Of a stretch of DNA of 5,648 bases, positions 1 through 5,021 are shown piece by piece. The stretch's first letter is position 1; every line of letters starts with the position of its first letter. The notes below the pieces were generated by a model. That model ran no database searches. It was given only the letters and a program-made list of their open reading frames with translations, and was not told the DNA's origin. The stretch comes from Hungatella sp. UBA5982. Lineage in GTDB: Bacteria > Bacillota > Clostridia > Lachnospirales > Lachnospiraceae. The stretch covers positions 22,603 to 28,250 of the forward strand of contig DJBG01000115.1 of assembly GCA_002429965.1 (NCBI GenBank). Direction: 5' to 3'. The position numbers and the translations under genes are program-made.

Positions 1-1034
1 AGGAGATCCAGGAATCAGTTAAGGAAAAACTTGCCATTGACGGAAACGATGTCTGCAGTTTGTTTGAGGCATGGCTGGAGGATGCCTCCCTTCGGGTTAA
101 ACCCTCCACTTATGAAAGCTATTACCGGTGCATGGATAAATACGTGATTCCATTTTTTAAACAGGAAAAGAACCTGCAGATAACAGAAGATTCTGTTTTT
201 TGTTTTGTAAAAGCCATCAGAGAAAATAACGGATTGGCAGATTCATCCAAGAAAAAATATCTTACCATCTTCAAAATAGCTTTAAAAGAAATCTTAAAGG
301 GAGCGCCCGAGGGCTTTTCCATCATTGAACAGGTGAAAGTCCCGAGGCCGGAAGACAAGGAGGTTATGGTCTTTTCGATGAAAGAGCAGAGGATCATAGA
401 AAATGCCGCACTGAATTCCAAAGACAGGCGCGCGACAGGAATTATATTAAGCTTTTATACCGGCATCCGCCTTGGAGAATTGTGTTCCCTTAAATGGGGA
501 GATATTGATATGGAAACCGGTACTCTGTCCATTGCACGGACCGTATCCAGAATAAAACATTTTGAAGAAGGTGAAAGCAAAACCTCTCTGCAGGTGGGTG
601 CTCCAAAAAGCCGCAAATCTTTAAGGAAAATGCCTCTGCCGGACTTTCTGTTAAAAATGGCAGAGGAGCGGGGATTTTCGAATGCAAAACCGGACCATTA
701 TATCTTTTCCGACGGGGATACTCCCTTAGATCCCCGCAGCTTTCAAAAGCTTTACAAGAAACTATTAAGGGACGCTCACGTCCAGGACCGTAAATTCCAT
801 GCCATCCGCCATACCTTTGCCACCCGTGCCCTGGAGCTGGGAGTGGATGTGAAAACCATCAGCGAACTGTTGGGCCATTCCAGCGTTTCCATCACCCTTA
901 ATGTGTATTCCCATTCCCTGATGGAACAAAAAAAGGCTGCCATCGAAAAATTTAACCATATGTATCTTTTAAATATGGAAACCGCCGCCGCTGCCCTGCC
1001 TGATCCTGGCCCGGCTTTGAAAAGTCTTACATAA
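1..1034 (+). CDS. Tyrosine recombinase / phage-type integrase, 5'-truncated by window edge
   Basis: Site-specific DNA recombinase of the phage integrase (tyrosine recombinase) family, which cuts and rejoins DNA through a 3'-phosphotyrosine intermediate. The frame is open from the first complete codon at base 3, giving 343 visible residues; a TTG at 60 is not the likely start because coding continues upstream. Numbering from base 3, residues about 20-105 are a SAM-like core-binding domain (LFEAWLEDASLRVKPSTYES) and about 118-310 the catalytic domain. All catalytic residues are visible: R156 in TGIRLGEL, K202 in the beta-hairpin PKSRKSLRKMPLP, H266 and R269 in HAIRHTFATR, H292 in LLGHSS, and nucleophile Y302 in LNVYSH. 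After the tyrosine there is a tail of about 40 residues, Ala/Pro-rich near its end. A missing N-terminal arm-binding domain outside the window is expected for Tn916- or phage-type integrases. No att site, excisionase or cargo gene is visible, so the element it serves cannot be named. Confidence 0.93.
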   Translation, partial: EIQESVKEKLAIDGNDVCSLFEAWLEDASLRVKPSTYESYYRCMDKYVIPFFKQEKNLQITEDSVFCFVKAIRENNGLADSSKKKYLTIFKIALKEILKGAPEGFSIIEQVKVPRPEDKEVMVFSMKEQRIIENAALNSKDRRATGIILSFYTGIRLGELCSLKWGDIDMETGTLSIARTVSRIKHFEEGESKTSLQVGAPKSRKSLRKMPLPDFLLKMAEERGFSNAKPDHYIFSDGDTPLDPRSFQKLYKKLLRDAHVQDRKFHAIRHTFATRALELGVDVKTISELLGHSSVSITLNVYSHSLMEQKKAAIEKFNHMYLLNMETAAAALPDPGPALKSLT

Positions 1035-1051
1035 AACGTACATTTTGCAGC

Positions 1052-1122
1052 AGCCTCGTTTTTTGATAATAAAAACGACCCGGCGGTGTTACGGGTCGTC
1101 ATAGTTTCAAAAAAGCGAGGCT
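1052..1122. repeat. Outer inverted repeat enclosing the terminator hairpin
   Basis: AGCCTCG (1052-1058) is the exact reverse complement of CGAGGCT (1116-1122). The match goes on inward as T6 (1059-1064) against A6 (1109-1114), with one unpaired G at 1115. The inner terminator hairpin sits inside, so the whole 71-base region can fold as a nested structure. The right arm overlaps two bases of the DUF1697 stop codon (1121-1123). Confidence 0.6.
1065..1100 (-). terminator. Rho-independent terminator of the minus-strand operon
   Basis: Perfect 8-bp stem ACGACCCG (1075-1082) with CGGGTCGT (1092-1099) around a 9-base loop. Read on the minus strand the stem is followed directly by a T-rich run (TTTTATTATC, 1074-1065), the classic intrinsic terminator layout, placed just after the DUF1697 stop codon at 1121-1123. 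On the plus strand the hairpin is followed by only CATAGTTTC, so termination of the integrase transcript would be weaker. Confidence 0.75.
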
Positions 1123-1693
1123 ACTCCCCGGAGATCCTTGCCGCCACCAGGGAATAAAGCTTTTCCATTGTTCTCCAGTTCCGCACCGTTGCCGGTCCGC
1201 CAATCAGTGACAGATTGCCTGCAAGCTTGGAATTGCGGATGCTGTGGCAAAGCAGAAGATAAATATCCCTGCCCTGTATCCTGTAATCATCAGACTCCCC
1301 TGCAAAGGGCTTTAAGCGTTCCGCTTCTGCCTCCGGCGGAGCCTGATGAAAAAGGCAGACATAAAAGCTTTCTCCTTCCGTATTCAGAGCCTCCGCTTCT
1401 TTCCTCTCCTTCTCTGTATAAGGACAGTTTCTTATTATTTGTTCCAGCTGGTTGGATGTTCTTAAAATCACGCTTACGGAGAAACCGAATCTTTCCCTGA
1501 TTTTATTCTCAAGCTTCTCCTTTAGCTCCTCTTCCTTATCCTCTGACTCAAATATGACATTGCCGCTTTGAATATAAGTCTCCACCCGGGTCAGGCCTGC
1601 CTCTTCCAGCAGCTGTCTTAACTCAGCCATTTTTATCTTGTTTTTCCCGCCCACATTGATTCCCCTGAGCAGTGCGGTATAAATGGTCGTCAT
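1121..1693 (-). CDS. DUF1697 family protein
   Basis: A 190-residue soluble protein of the DUF1697 family (Pfam PF08002), whose members are usually about 180 residues and have no established biochemical role. Family hallmarks are visible in order: the N-terminal LLRGINVGGKNKIKM at residues 8-22, TYIQSGNVIFES at 39-50, and a C-terminal GGPATVRNWRTMEKL at 165-179. No signal peptide or membrane segment is present. The ATG at 1691-1693 is well supported: the minus strand carries GGAAAGGAG about 7 bases before it. The gene starts 28 bases after the stop of the upstream diguanylate cyclase on the same strand, with no terminator between, so the two are probably cotranscribed. It is the last gene of the unit and is followed directly by an intrinsic terminator. 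Family assignment is firm; function is unknown. Confidence 0.9.
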   Translation of the reverse strand: MTTIYTALLRGINVGGKNKIKMAELRQLLEEAGLTRVETYIQSGNVIFESEDKEEELKEKLENKIRERFGFSVSVILRTSNQLEQIIRNCPYTEKERKEAEALNTEGESFYVCLFHQAPPEAEAERLKPFAGESDDYRIQGRDIYLLLCHSIRNSKLAGNLSLIGGPATVRNWRTMEKLYSLVAARISGE

Positions 1694-1721
1694 GGTTCTT
1701 CTCCTTTCCGGGCCTTAATTT

Positions 1722-3287
1722 CTATAAAATAACATTGGCCTGATTGCGCCCTTCTGACTTTGATTTATAAAGGGCCTCATCCGCCCGCCTTAATGCCCCG
1801 TGAAAATCCTCATCTCCTTCCTTAAAGAAGGAAAATCCGACGGATACGGTGATCCCTATCTCTTCATGGTGTTCCAGAATTTTCAAAGAAGACACAGAAG
1901 TCAAAAACTTGCTTCCAAAATCCAGTACATGCTTCTCTTCTATTCCATTAAGAATGACAACGAATTCATCACCGCCCCAGCGGATAATCTTATCCGTGCT
2001 TCTTAAGGTGCTTTTCATCACGTTTACAAATTCAGCCAGAGCCATGTCCCCTGCAAAATGACCGTATTGATCATTGATCCCTTTAAAATGATCCACATCG
2101 CACATCATAATTCCGGGACTTAAGCCTGTCCGTTTATATTCCTTAAAGGCATTGGTCAAATCGTTTGTCCCGCTTCTTCTGTTCCCTGCCTTTGTAAGGA
2201 CATCCTGGTTAAGCTCAGATTCCATTGCCTTTTTCGCATGGCGGTAATATATTTTTTCCAATAAGGAAATGGAAAACAGGCTGACGATCAATATAACAAT
2301 AAGCAATAAAACCAAAAGAAGGGTGATCCTGGATACCAGTTCTTTACTTTCCTTACTCGTCTGGTCAACATAAGGCTGTAAGTCATCCAGATAAACTCCC
2401 ATGGCAACTACCCAGTCATAATCCTTATAAAGCTTGGCATAAGCCAGCTTCTTTGATACCTTATCGCTGCCTGGTTCCTTAAAATAGTAAGAGAAATACA
2501 GCTCACCATCCTTATTAATTCCCTGAAGCTCAGTCAAATATGGATAATTTCCTGCGATATCCGTCATATCCGTTGAAAGATAGATCCCCTCCGTATCAGG
2601 TAAGTTGGGATGGATTCTCCGGATGGCATAATTTTTCCCTCCCTGATAATTCTGTATCTCGTTTACCCATATATAGGAATTTCCGTCAAATTTTGAATTT
2701 CTGATCACATTTGCAATATCAGACTTAACAAGCTCATTTACGTAGCTTTTGGTAAGCCCGAAGAGATATGCATAATCTCCGTGAAAGAAAACCCGGTAAG
2801 AGGATAAGCCGGAGGTATTGGCTTTTAGAGTATCCTTCCAGGTGTCTCCTGCCAGATTTCCCGGGTCATAAATTGCTTTATTTGCCTGATTGTCCCACAG
2901 GACCACAATCATAGATTTATAATCAGGATTATCCCGGAAAAACCGGATGAAGAAATCATTGAATCCGCTGTCCGGAAGATCCTTTTTCATGTTAATGATA
3001 TCAGACGTTCTGGAAACAAAGGTTTCCACGTATGACGATTTGGATGCCCGCCTAAGTTCAATTTCAGAAATCAGGTTATTGACCGTATCCTTTAGGAAAT
3101 CTTTCTTAATGTTATAGATCGCTTCCTCTGATTTTTCAATATAAATATCGCCGACCTTGTCAATGGAAAACAAATAAAAGCAAACCATAACAGTGCAGAT
3201 AATGCAGATGATTGTGGATAGAAATATAGTATATTTGCGCCTGATAACGCATTCCTCCTTTTTGGAATGTATATTTTTGCATATCAT
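1722..3287 (-). CDS. Membrane-bound diguanylate cyclase (Cache sensor + GGDEF)
   Basis: Predicted enzyme joining two GTP into the second messenger c-di-GMP, under control of an extracytoplasmic sensor. From the ATG at 3287 it is 521 residues: a transmembrane helix at about 20-41, an external region at about 42-318, a second helix at about 321-343, then a GGDEF domain at about 360-521. The distal external part (SYIWVNEI near 204, HPNLP near 226, and a terminal DYDWVVAMGVYLDDL at 289-303) resembles Cache_2-type ligand-binding modules; the ligand is unknown. The cyclase looks active: D397 in CDVDHFKGIND, the intact GGDEF at 438-442, and an RxxD inhibitory site (R429-D432) five residues before it, implying product feedback. 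No EAL domain is present. The start is uncertain. The ATG at 3287 has no convincing ribosome site, whereas a strong AAGGAGG (3260-3254) lies 8 bases before codon 15, which is ATC. Starting there would give about 507 residues beginning with the basic stretch just before helix 1. Confidence 0.92.
   Translation of the reverse strand: MICKNIHSKKEECVIRRKYTIFLSTIICIICTVMVCFYLFSIDKVGDIYIEKSEEAIYNIKKDFLKDTVNNLISEIELRRASKSSYVETFVSRTSDIINMKKDLPDSGFNDFFIRFFRDNPDYKSMIVVLWDNQANKAIYDPGNLAGDTWKDTLKANTSGLSSYRVFFHGDYAYLFGLTKSYVNELVKSDIANVIRNSKFDGNSYIWVNEIQNYQGGKNYAIRRIHPNLPDTEGIYLSTDMTDIAGNYPYLTELQGINKDGELYFSYYFKEPGSDKVSKKLAYAKLYKDYDWVVAMGVYLDDLQPYVDQTSKESKELVSRITLLLVLLLIVILIVSLFSISLLEKIYYRHAKKAMESELNQDVLTKAGNRRSGTNDLTNAFKEYKRTGLSPGIMMCDVDHFKGINDQYGHFAGDMALAEFVNVMKSTLRSTDKIIRWGGDEFVVILNGIEEKHVLDFGSKFLTSVSSLKILEHHEEIGITVSVGFSFFKEGDEDFHGALRRADEALYKSKSEGRNQANVIL
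3254..3263 (-). promoter_or_regulatory. Strong Shine-Dalgarno inside the annotated start of the cyclase gene
   Basis: The minus strand reads AAAAAGGAGG here, a near-perfect anti-SD match. Eight bases further on in the cyclase frame is codon 15, ATC (3245-3243), followed by AGG CGC AAA, a typical positively charged beginning before a membrane helix. No in-frame ATG, GTG or TTG lies at useful spacing; the ATG right after the site is out of frame and too close. The site therefore argues for initiation at ATC, or for a recently lost ATG. Confidence 0.5.
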
Positions 3288-3303
3288 GTAAGCACTTTTT
3301 CAT

Positions 3304-3615
3304 TTACTCATCCACATATTCCAGAAAAATCCTGTTATTAAATCCGCCCCTGTTTTTTGCCTTTTTTTCCCGAGCAGCCTCCAGTTCTGCTTTCGTATAT
3401 CCTCTGGCACTGCAAAGAGAATATAACACTTCCAGCACATCTGCCAGCTCTCCCAGGCTCTTATCCTCCTGATATTCCTTTACCTCTTCGTTAAGCTTTT
3501 CTTCCAGTTTGACCATATATTCTTCATCAGCCAGAATACGGCATACCGCTTTTTTTCCTTCTGCTTCAATTACCTCCGGTATCCTGTCCCTGACTAACTT
3601 ATCATATCTTTTAAT
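3304..3615 (-). CDS. MazG-like NTP pyrophosphohydrolase (COG4997 type), apparent ATT start
   Basis: Small all-alpha protein of the MazG / phosphoribosyl-ATP pyrophosphatase-like superfamily, which hydrolyses nucleoside triphosphates to monophosphate and pyrophosphate. The metal-binding signature is complete: E43-E44-x-x-E47 and E56-x-x-D59 (numbering from the ATT at 3615), with a C-terminal RGGF near residue 90 typical of the COG4997 group. The first ordinary start is ATG at 3516, giving only 70 residues and cutting off the N-terminal helix. The same frame reads on upstream without a stop and encodes the family's conserved beginning, KRYDKLVRDRIPEVIEAEG. There is no ATG, GTG or TTG in that stretch; the codon where Met is expected is ATT (3615-3613), preceded by GAGG (3628-3625) at 9 bases. 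From ATT the protein is 103 residues, the usual family size. The gene ends 16 bases before the cyclase ATG and is first in the likely operon. The true substrate cannot be read from the sequence. Confidence 0.8.
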   Translation of the reverse strand: MKRYDKLVRDRIPEVIEAEGKKAVCRILADEEYMVKLEEKLNEEVKEYQEDKSLGELADVLEVLYSLCSARGYTKAELEAAREKKAKNRGGFNNRIFLEYVDE

Positions 3616-3684
3616 GGCAAATCCCCTCTTTCCAGTTAATAATTTAACGGGTCTTATGTTCTGCGAAAGATACGCTTAAAAAAC

Positions 3685-3713
3685 AGTATAGCACATTCAT
3701 GGAAAATTGTCGT
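3685..3713 (-). promoter_or_regulatory. Candidate sigma-A promoter of the MazG-like/cyclase/DUF1697 operon
   Basis: On the minus strand ACGACA (3713-3708; four of six matches to TTGACA) is followed after exactly 17 bases by TATACT (3690-3685), with an extended -10 TGC directly before it. Transcription would begin near 3678, leaving a leader of about 60 bases before the proposed ATT start at 3615. Assignment is by pattern only. Confidence 0.55.
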
Positions 3714-3852
3714 CTGTTCCTGTTAATATCACTGCTAAAAGATCCTGAAATTTTCCTTAAGTTTTTAATAAAAATCAAACAGTATTCTGCATTCCACATA
3801 TAACTTCTTACGGCGTTCCTCCGCTTTCTATTTGATATTTTACACAATGTAT

Positions 3853-3933
3853 TATAACATCATACACACATCATTCTATCATAAAGCAGAACTTCTTTTA
3901 TATATTCGTTGACACTTGTTATATGATGTTATA
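3853..3933. repeat. 12-bp inverted repeat, arms 57 bases apart
   Basis: TATAACATCATA (3853-3864) is the exact reverse complement of TATGATGTTATA (3922-3933). The right arm overlaps the -10 box of the SIS promoter. The left arm overlaps a TATAAT on the minus strand (3856-3851). This would suit a dimeric regulator or looping between two operators, but its low complexity means chance is possible. Confidence 0.45.
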
Positions 3934-3937
3934 TAAT
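3909..3937 (+). promoter_or_regulatory. Consensus sigma-A promoter of the SIS deglycase gene
   Basis: TTGACA (3909-3914) and TATAAT (3932-3937) are both perfect matches and are separated by the ideal 17 bases, which should make a strong promoter. Transcription would start near 3944, giving a leader of about 38 bases. The spacer and -10 consist of two near-identical 10-base units, GTTATATGAT (3918-3927) and GTTATATAAT (3928-3937), one helical turn apart, a possible operator for a repressor. Confidence 0.8.
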
Positions 3938-3958
3938 GTATTCATGGATTAAGTAAAT

Positions 3959-3981
3959 TAACATATTGGAGGTAACATATT
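3959..3981 (+). repeat. 9-bp direct repeat flanking the SIS ribosome binding site
   Basis: TAACATATT occurs at 3959-3967 and again at 3973-3981, with GGAGG (3968-3972) between the copies. The second copy ends right before the ATG at 3982. The GGAGG is 9 bases from the start codon, which supports that start. Confidence 0.7.
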
Positions 3982-4950
3982 ATGACAGTCAAAGAAATTG
4001 TTTCTGCAATCAAGGCTGAACGTCCAAACATCACTGCTGTCTGCTTTGTCGGTTGTGGTGCTTCCATGTCAGAATTATTTCCCGGTAAATATTTTCTGGA
4101 AGCAAATTCCAGAAGACTTCGCGTGAGCATTTACACTGCCAATGAATTTAATTATTCTCCCCCCGTATCCGTAGACGAATCTGCGATCGTGGTCACCTGC
4201 TCACTAAGCGGAACGACTCCTGAAACTGTAGCAGCCTCAAAAAAGGCCATGGAGTTGGGCGCTGCTGTTGTCTCTGTAACACATGTGGAAGGCTCTCCCC
4301 TTGCCAATGCTTCCCATTACCAGATCATTCATGGCTTTGAAGCCAGCTATGCGGAAAAGATGGAGAAAATGACCGGCGTCCTTGCGCTTTCTGCGGAAAT
4401 CCTTAATGCCTATGAAGGTTACTCCCATTACGACGCGATACAGGATGGACTTTCAAAGATTTATGGCCTGATTGAAACTGCTGTTTCCATGAGCCTGCCT
4501 GCTGCAAAAGCTTTTGCCGTGAACTACAAGGACATGCCTATTTTATATGTCATGAGCTCCGGGGCCACCCAGATGGTTTCTTACTCCTTCTCAAGCTTTC
4601 TTATGATGGAGATGCAGTGGATCCATGCAAGCTCCTTCCATGACGGCGAATTCTTCCACGGGCCGTTTGAAATGGTTGAAAAGGATGTTCCTTATCTTCT
4701 TCTGATGAATGATGGGCCCACACGTCCCATGGATTCCAGGGCCCTCACCTTCCTGCAGCGGTTTGACGCAAAGGTAACGGTTGTGGATGCAAAGGATTTC
4801 GGCTTAAGCTCCCGCATTGACAAATCCGTTGCGGAATATTTCAATCCCATACTTATCAGCGGCGTACTGAGAATCTACGCGGAGCAGCTGGCTATCATAC
4901 GCAATCACCCTCTTACAAAAAGGCGGTATATGTGGAAGCTTGATTATTAA
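3982..4950 (+). CDS. frlB: SIS-family fructosamine (fructoselysine) 6-phosphate deglycase, FrlB-like
   Basis: Cytoplasmic sugar-isomerase-fold enzyme expected to split a 6-phosphorylated Amadori product, typically fructoselysine 6-phosphate, into glucose 6-phosphate and the free amine (lysine). At 322 residues it is near the length of Bacillus FrlB. Two SIS domains are visible. The first has FVGCGAS at 22-28 and the phosphate-binding CSLSGTTPETV at 73-83. The second runs from about 185, with YVMSSGA at 189-195. The diagnostic stretch is MEMQWIH (209-215), then GEFFHGPFE (222-230), where Glu and His resemble the acid-base pair region of FrlB/FraB/GlmS isomerases. The C-terminus NHPLTKRRYMWKLDY (308-322) closely matches recalled Bacillus FrlB. 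A consensus promoter and GGAGG site precede the gene; a hairpin terminator follows. It converges on a kinase resembling FrlD, the enzyme of the preceding step, which supports the role. The exact amine (lysine, asparagine or another glycated compound) cannot be decided from sequence alone. Confidence 0.82.
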   Translation: MTVKEIVSAIKAERPNITAVCFVGCGASMSELFPGKYFLEANSRRLRVSIYTANEFNYSPPVSVDESAIVVTCSLSGTTPETVAASKKAMELGAAVVSVTHVEGSPLANASHYQIIHGFEASYAEKMEKMTGVLALSAEILNAYEGYSHYDAIQDGLSKIYGLIETAVSMSLPAAKAFAVNYKDMPILYVMSSGATQMVSYSFSSFLMMEMQWIHASSFHDGEFFHGPFEMVEKDVPYLLLMNDGPTRPMDSRALTFLQRFDAKVTVVDAKDFGLSSRIDKSVAEYFNPILISGVLRIYAEQLAIIRNHPLTKRRYMWKLDY

Positions 4951-4956
4951 ATAAAT

Positions 4957-5010
4957 ACGCCCCTGTAAAGCACTGCTTAAAAAAAGCAGGTGTCTTATAG
5001 GGACGTTTTA
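4957..5010. terminator. Bidirectional terminator hairpin between convergent genes
   Basis: A long imperfect stem pairs ACGCCCCTGTAAAGCACTGC (4957-4976) and following TT with AAGCAGG...TATAGGGACGT (from 4984 to 5006), closed by an A-rich loop. On the plus strand it is followed by TTTTATAT, on the minus strand by ATTTATTTAAT, so it can end both the SIS and the kinase transcripts. It fills most of the 71-base gap between their stop codons. Confidence 0.65.
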
Positions 5011-5021
5011 TATGCTGTGGA

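Larger units (their letters stand above)
3616..3981. other. Divergent intergenic region between the operon and the SIS gene
   Basis: This 366-base AT-rich stretch separates the divergent MazG-like operon and the SIS deglycase gene. It holds a candidate promoter for each direction, a distant 12-bp inverted repeat, a tandem repeat within the SIS promoter, and a direct repeat around the SIS ribosome site. The open frame at 3644-3847 on the minus strand (67 codons) has no recognisable motif, overlaps the operon promoter and is not accepted as a gene. I see no riboswitch, tRNA or small-RNA signature. Confidence 0.6.

Noticed and set aside
60..62. TTG as the integrase start
   Set aside because: The frame is open to the window edge and upstream codons read as a plausible linker, so the real start is outside the window.
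776..1102. Minus-strand open frame antisense to the integrase 3' end
   Set aside because: Overlaps the integrase catalytic motifs and the terminator hairpin; no recognisable domain.
1138..1500. Plus-strand open frame of 120 codons
   Set aside because: Antisense shadow of the well-supported DUF1697 gene; Pro/Ser/Cys-rich with no domain.
3160..3303. Small minus-strand frame of 47 codons whose ATG touches the MazG-like stop (TAAATG)
   Set aside because: It overlaps the cyclase start in another frame, its product is rich in Tyr/His/Leu with no motif, and the strong ribosome site lies within it, not before it.
3644..3847. Minus-strand open frame of 67 codons upstream of the MazG-like gene
   Set aside because: No family motif, composition looks random, no ribosome site at its first ATG, and it covers the extended -10 promoter of the operon.
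3851..3880. Second minus-strand promoter with TATAAT at 3856-3851
   Set aside because: Best -35 candidates match only two or three of six positions, so it is kept only as part of the inverted-repeat observation.
3616..3981. Possible c-di-GMP (GEMM) riboswitch or other structured leader near the cyclase operon or SIS gene
   Set aside because: No GEMM consensus elements or long GC-rich stems were found; the predicted leaders are short (about 60 and 38 bases).
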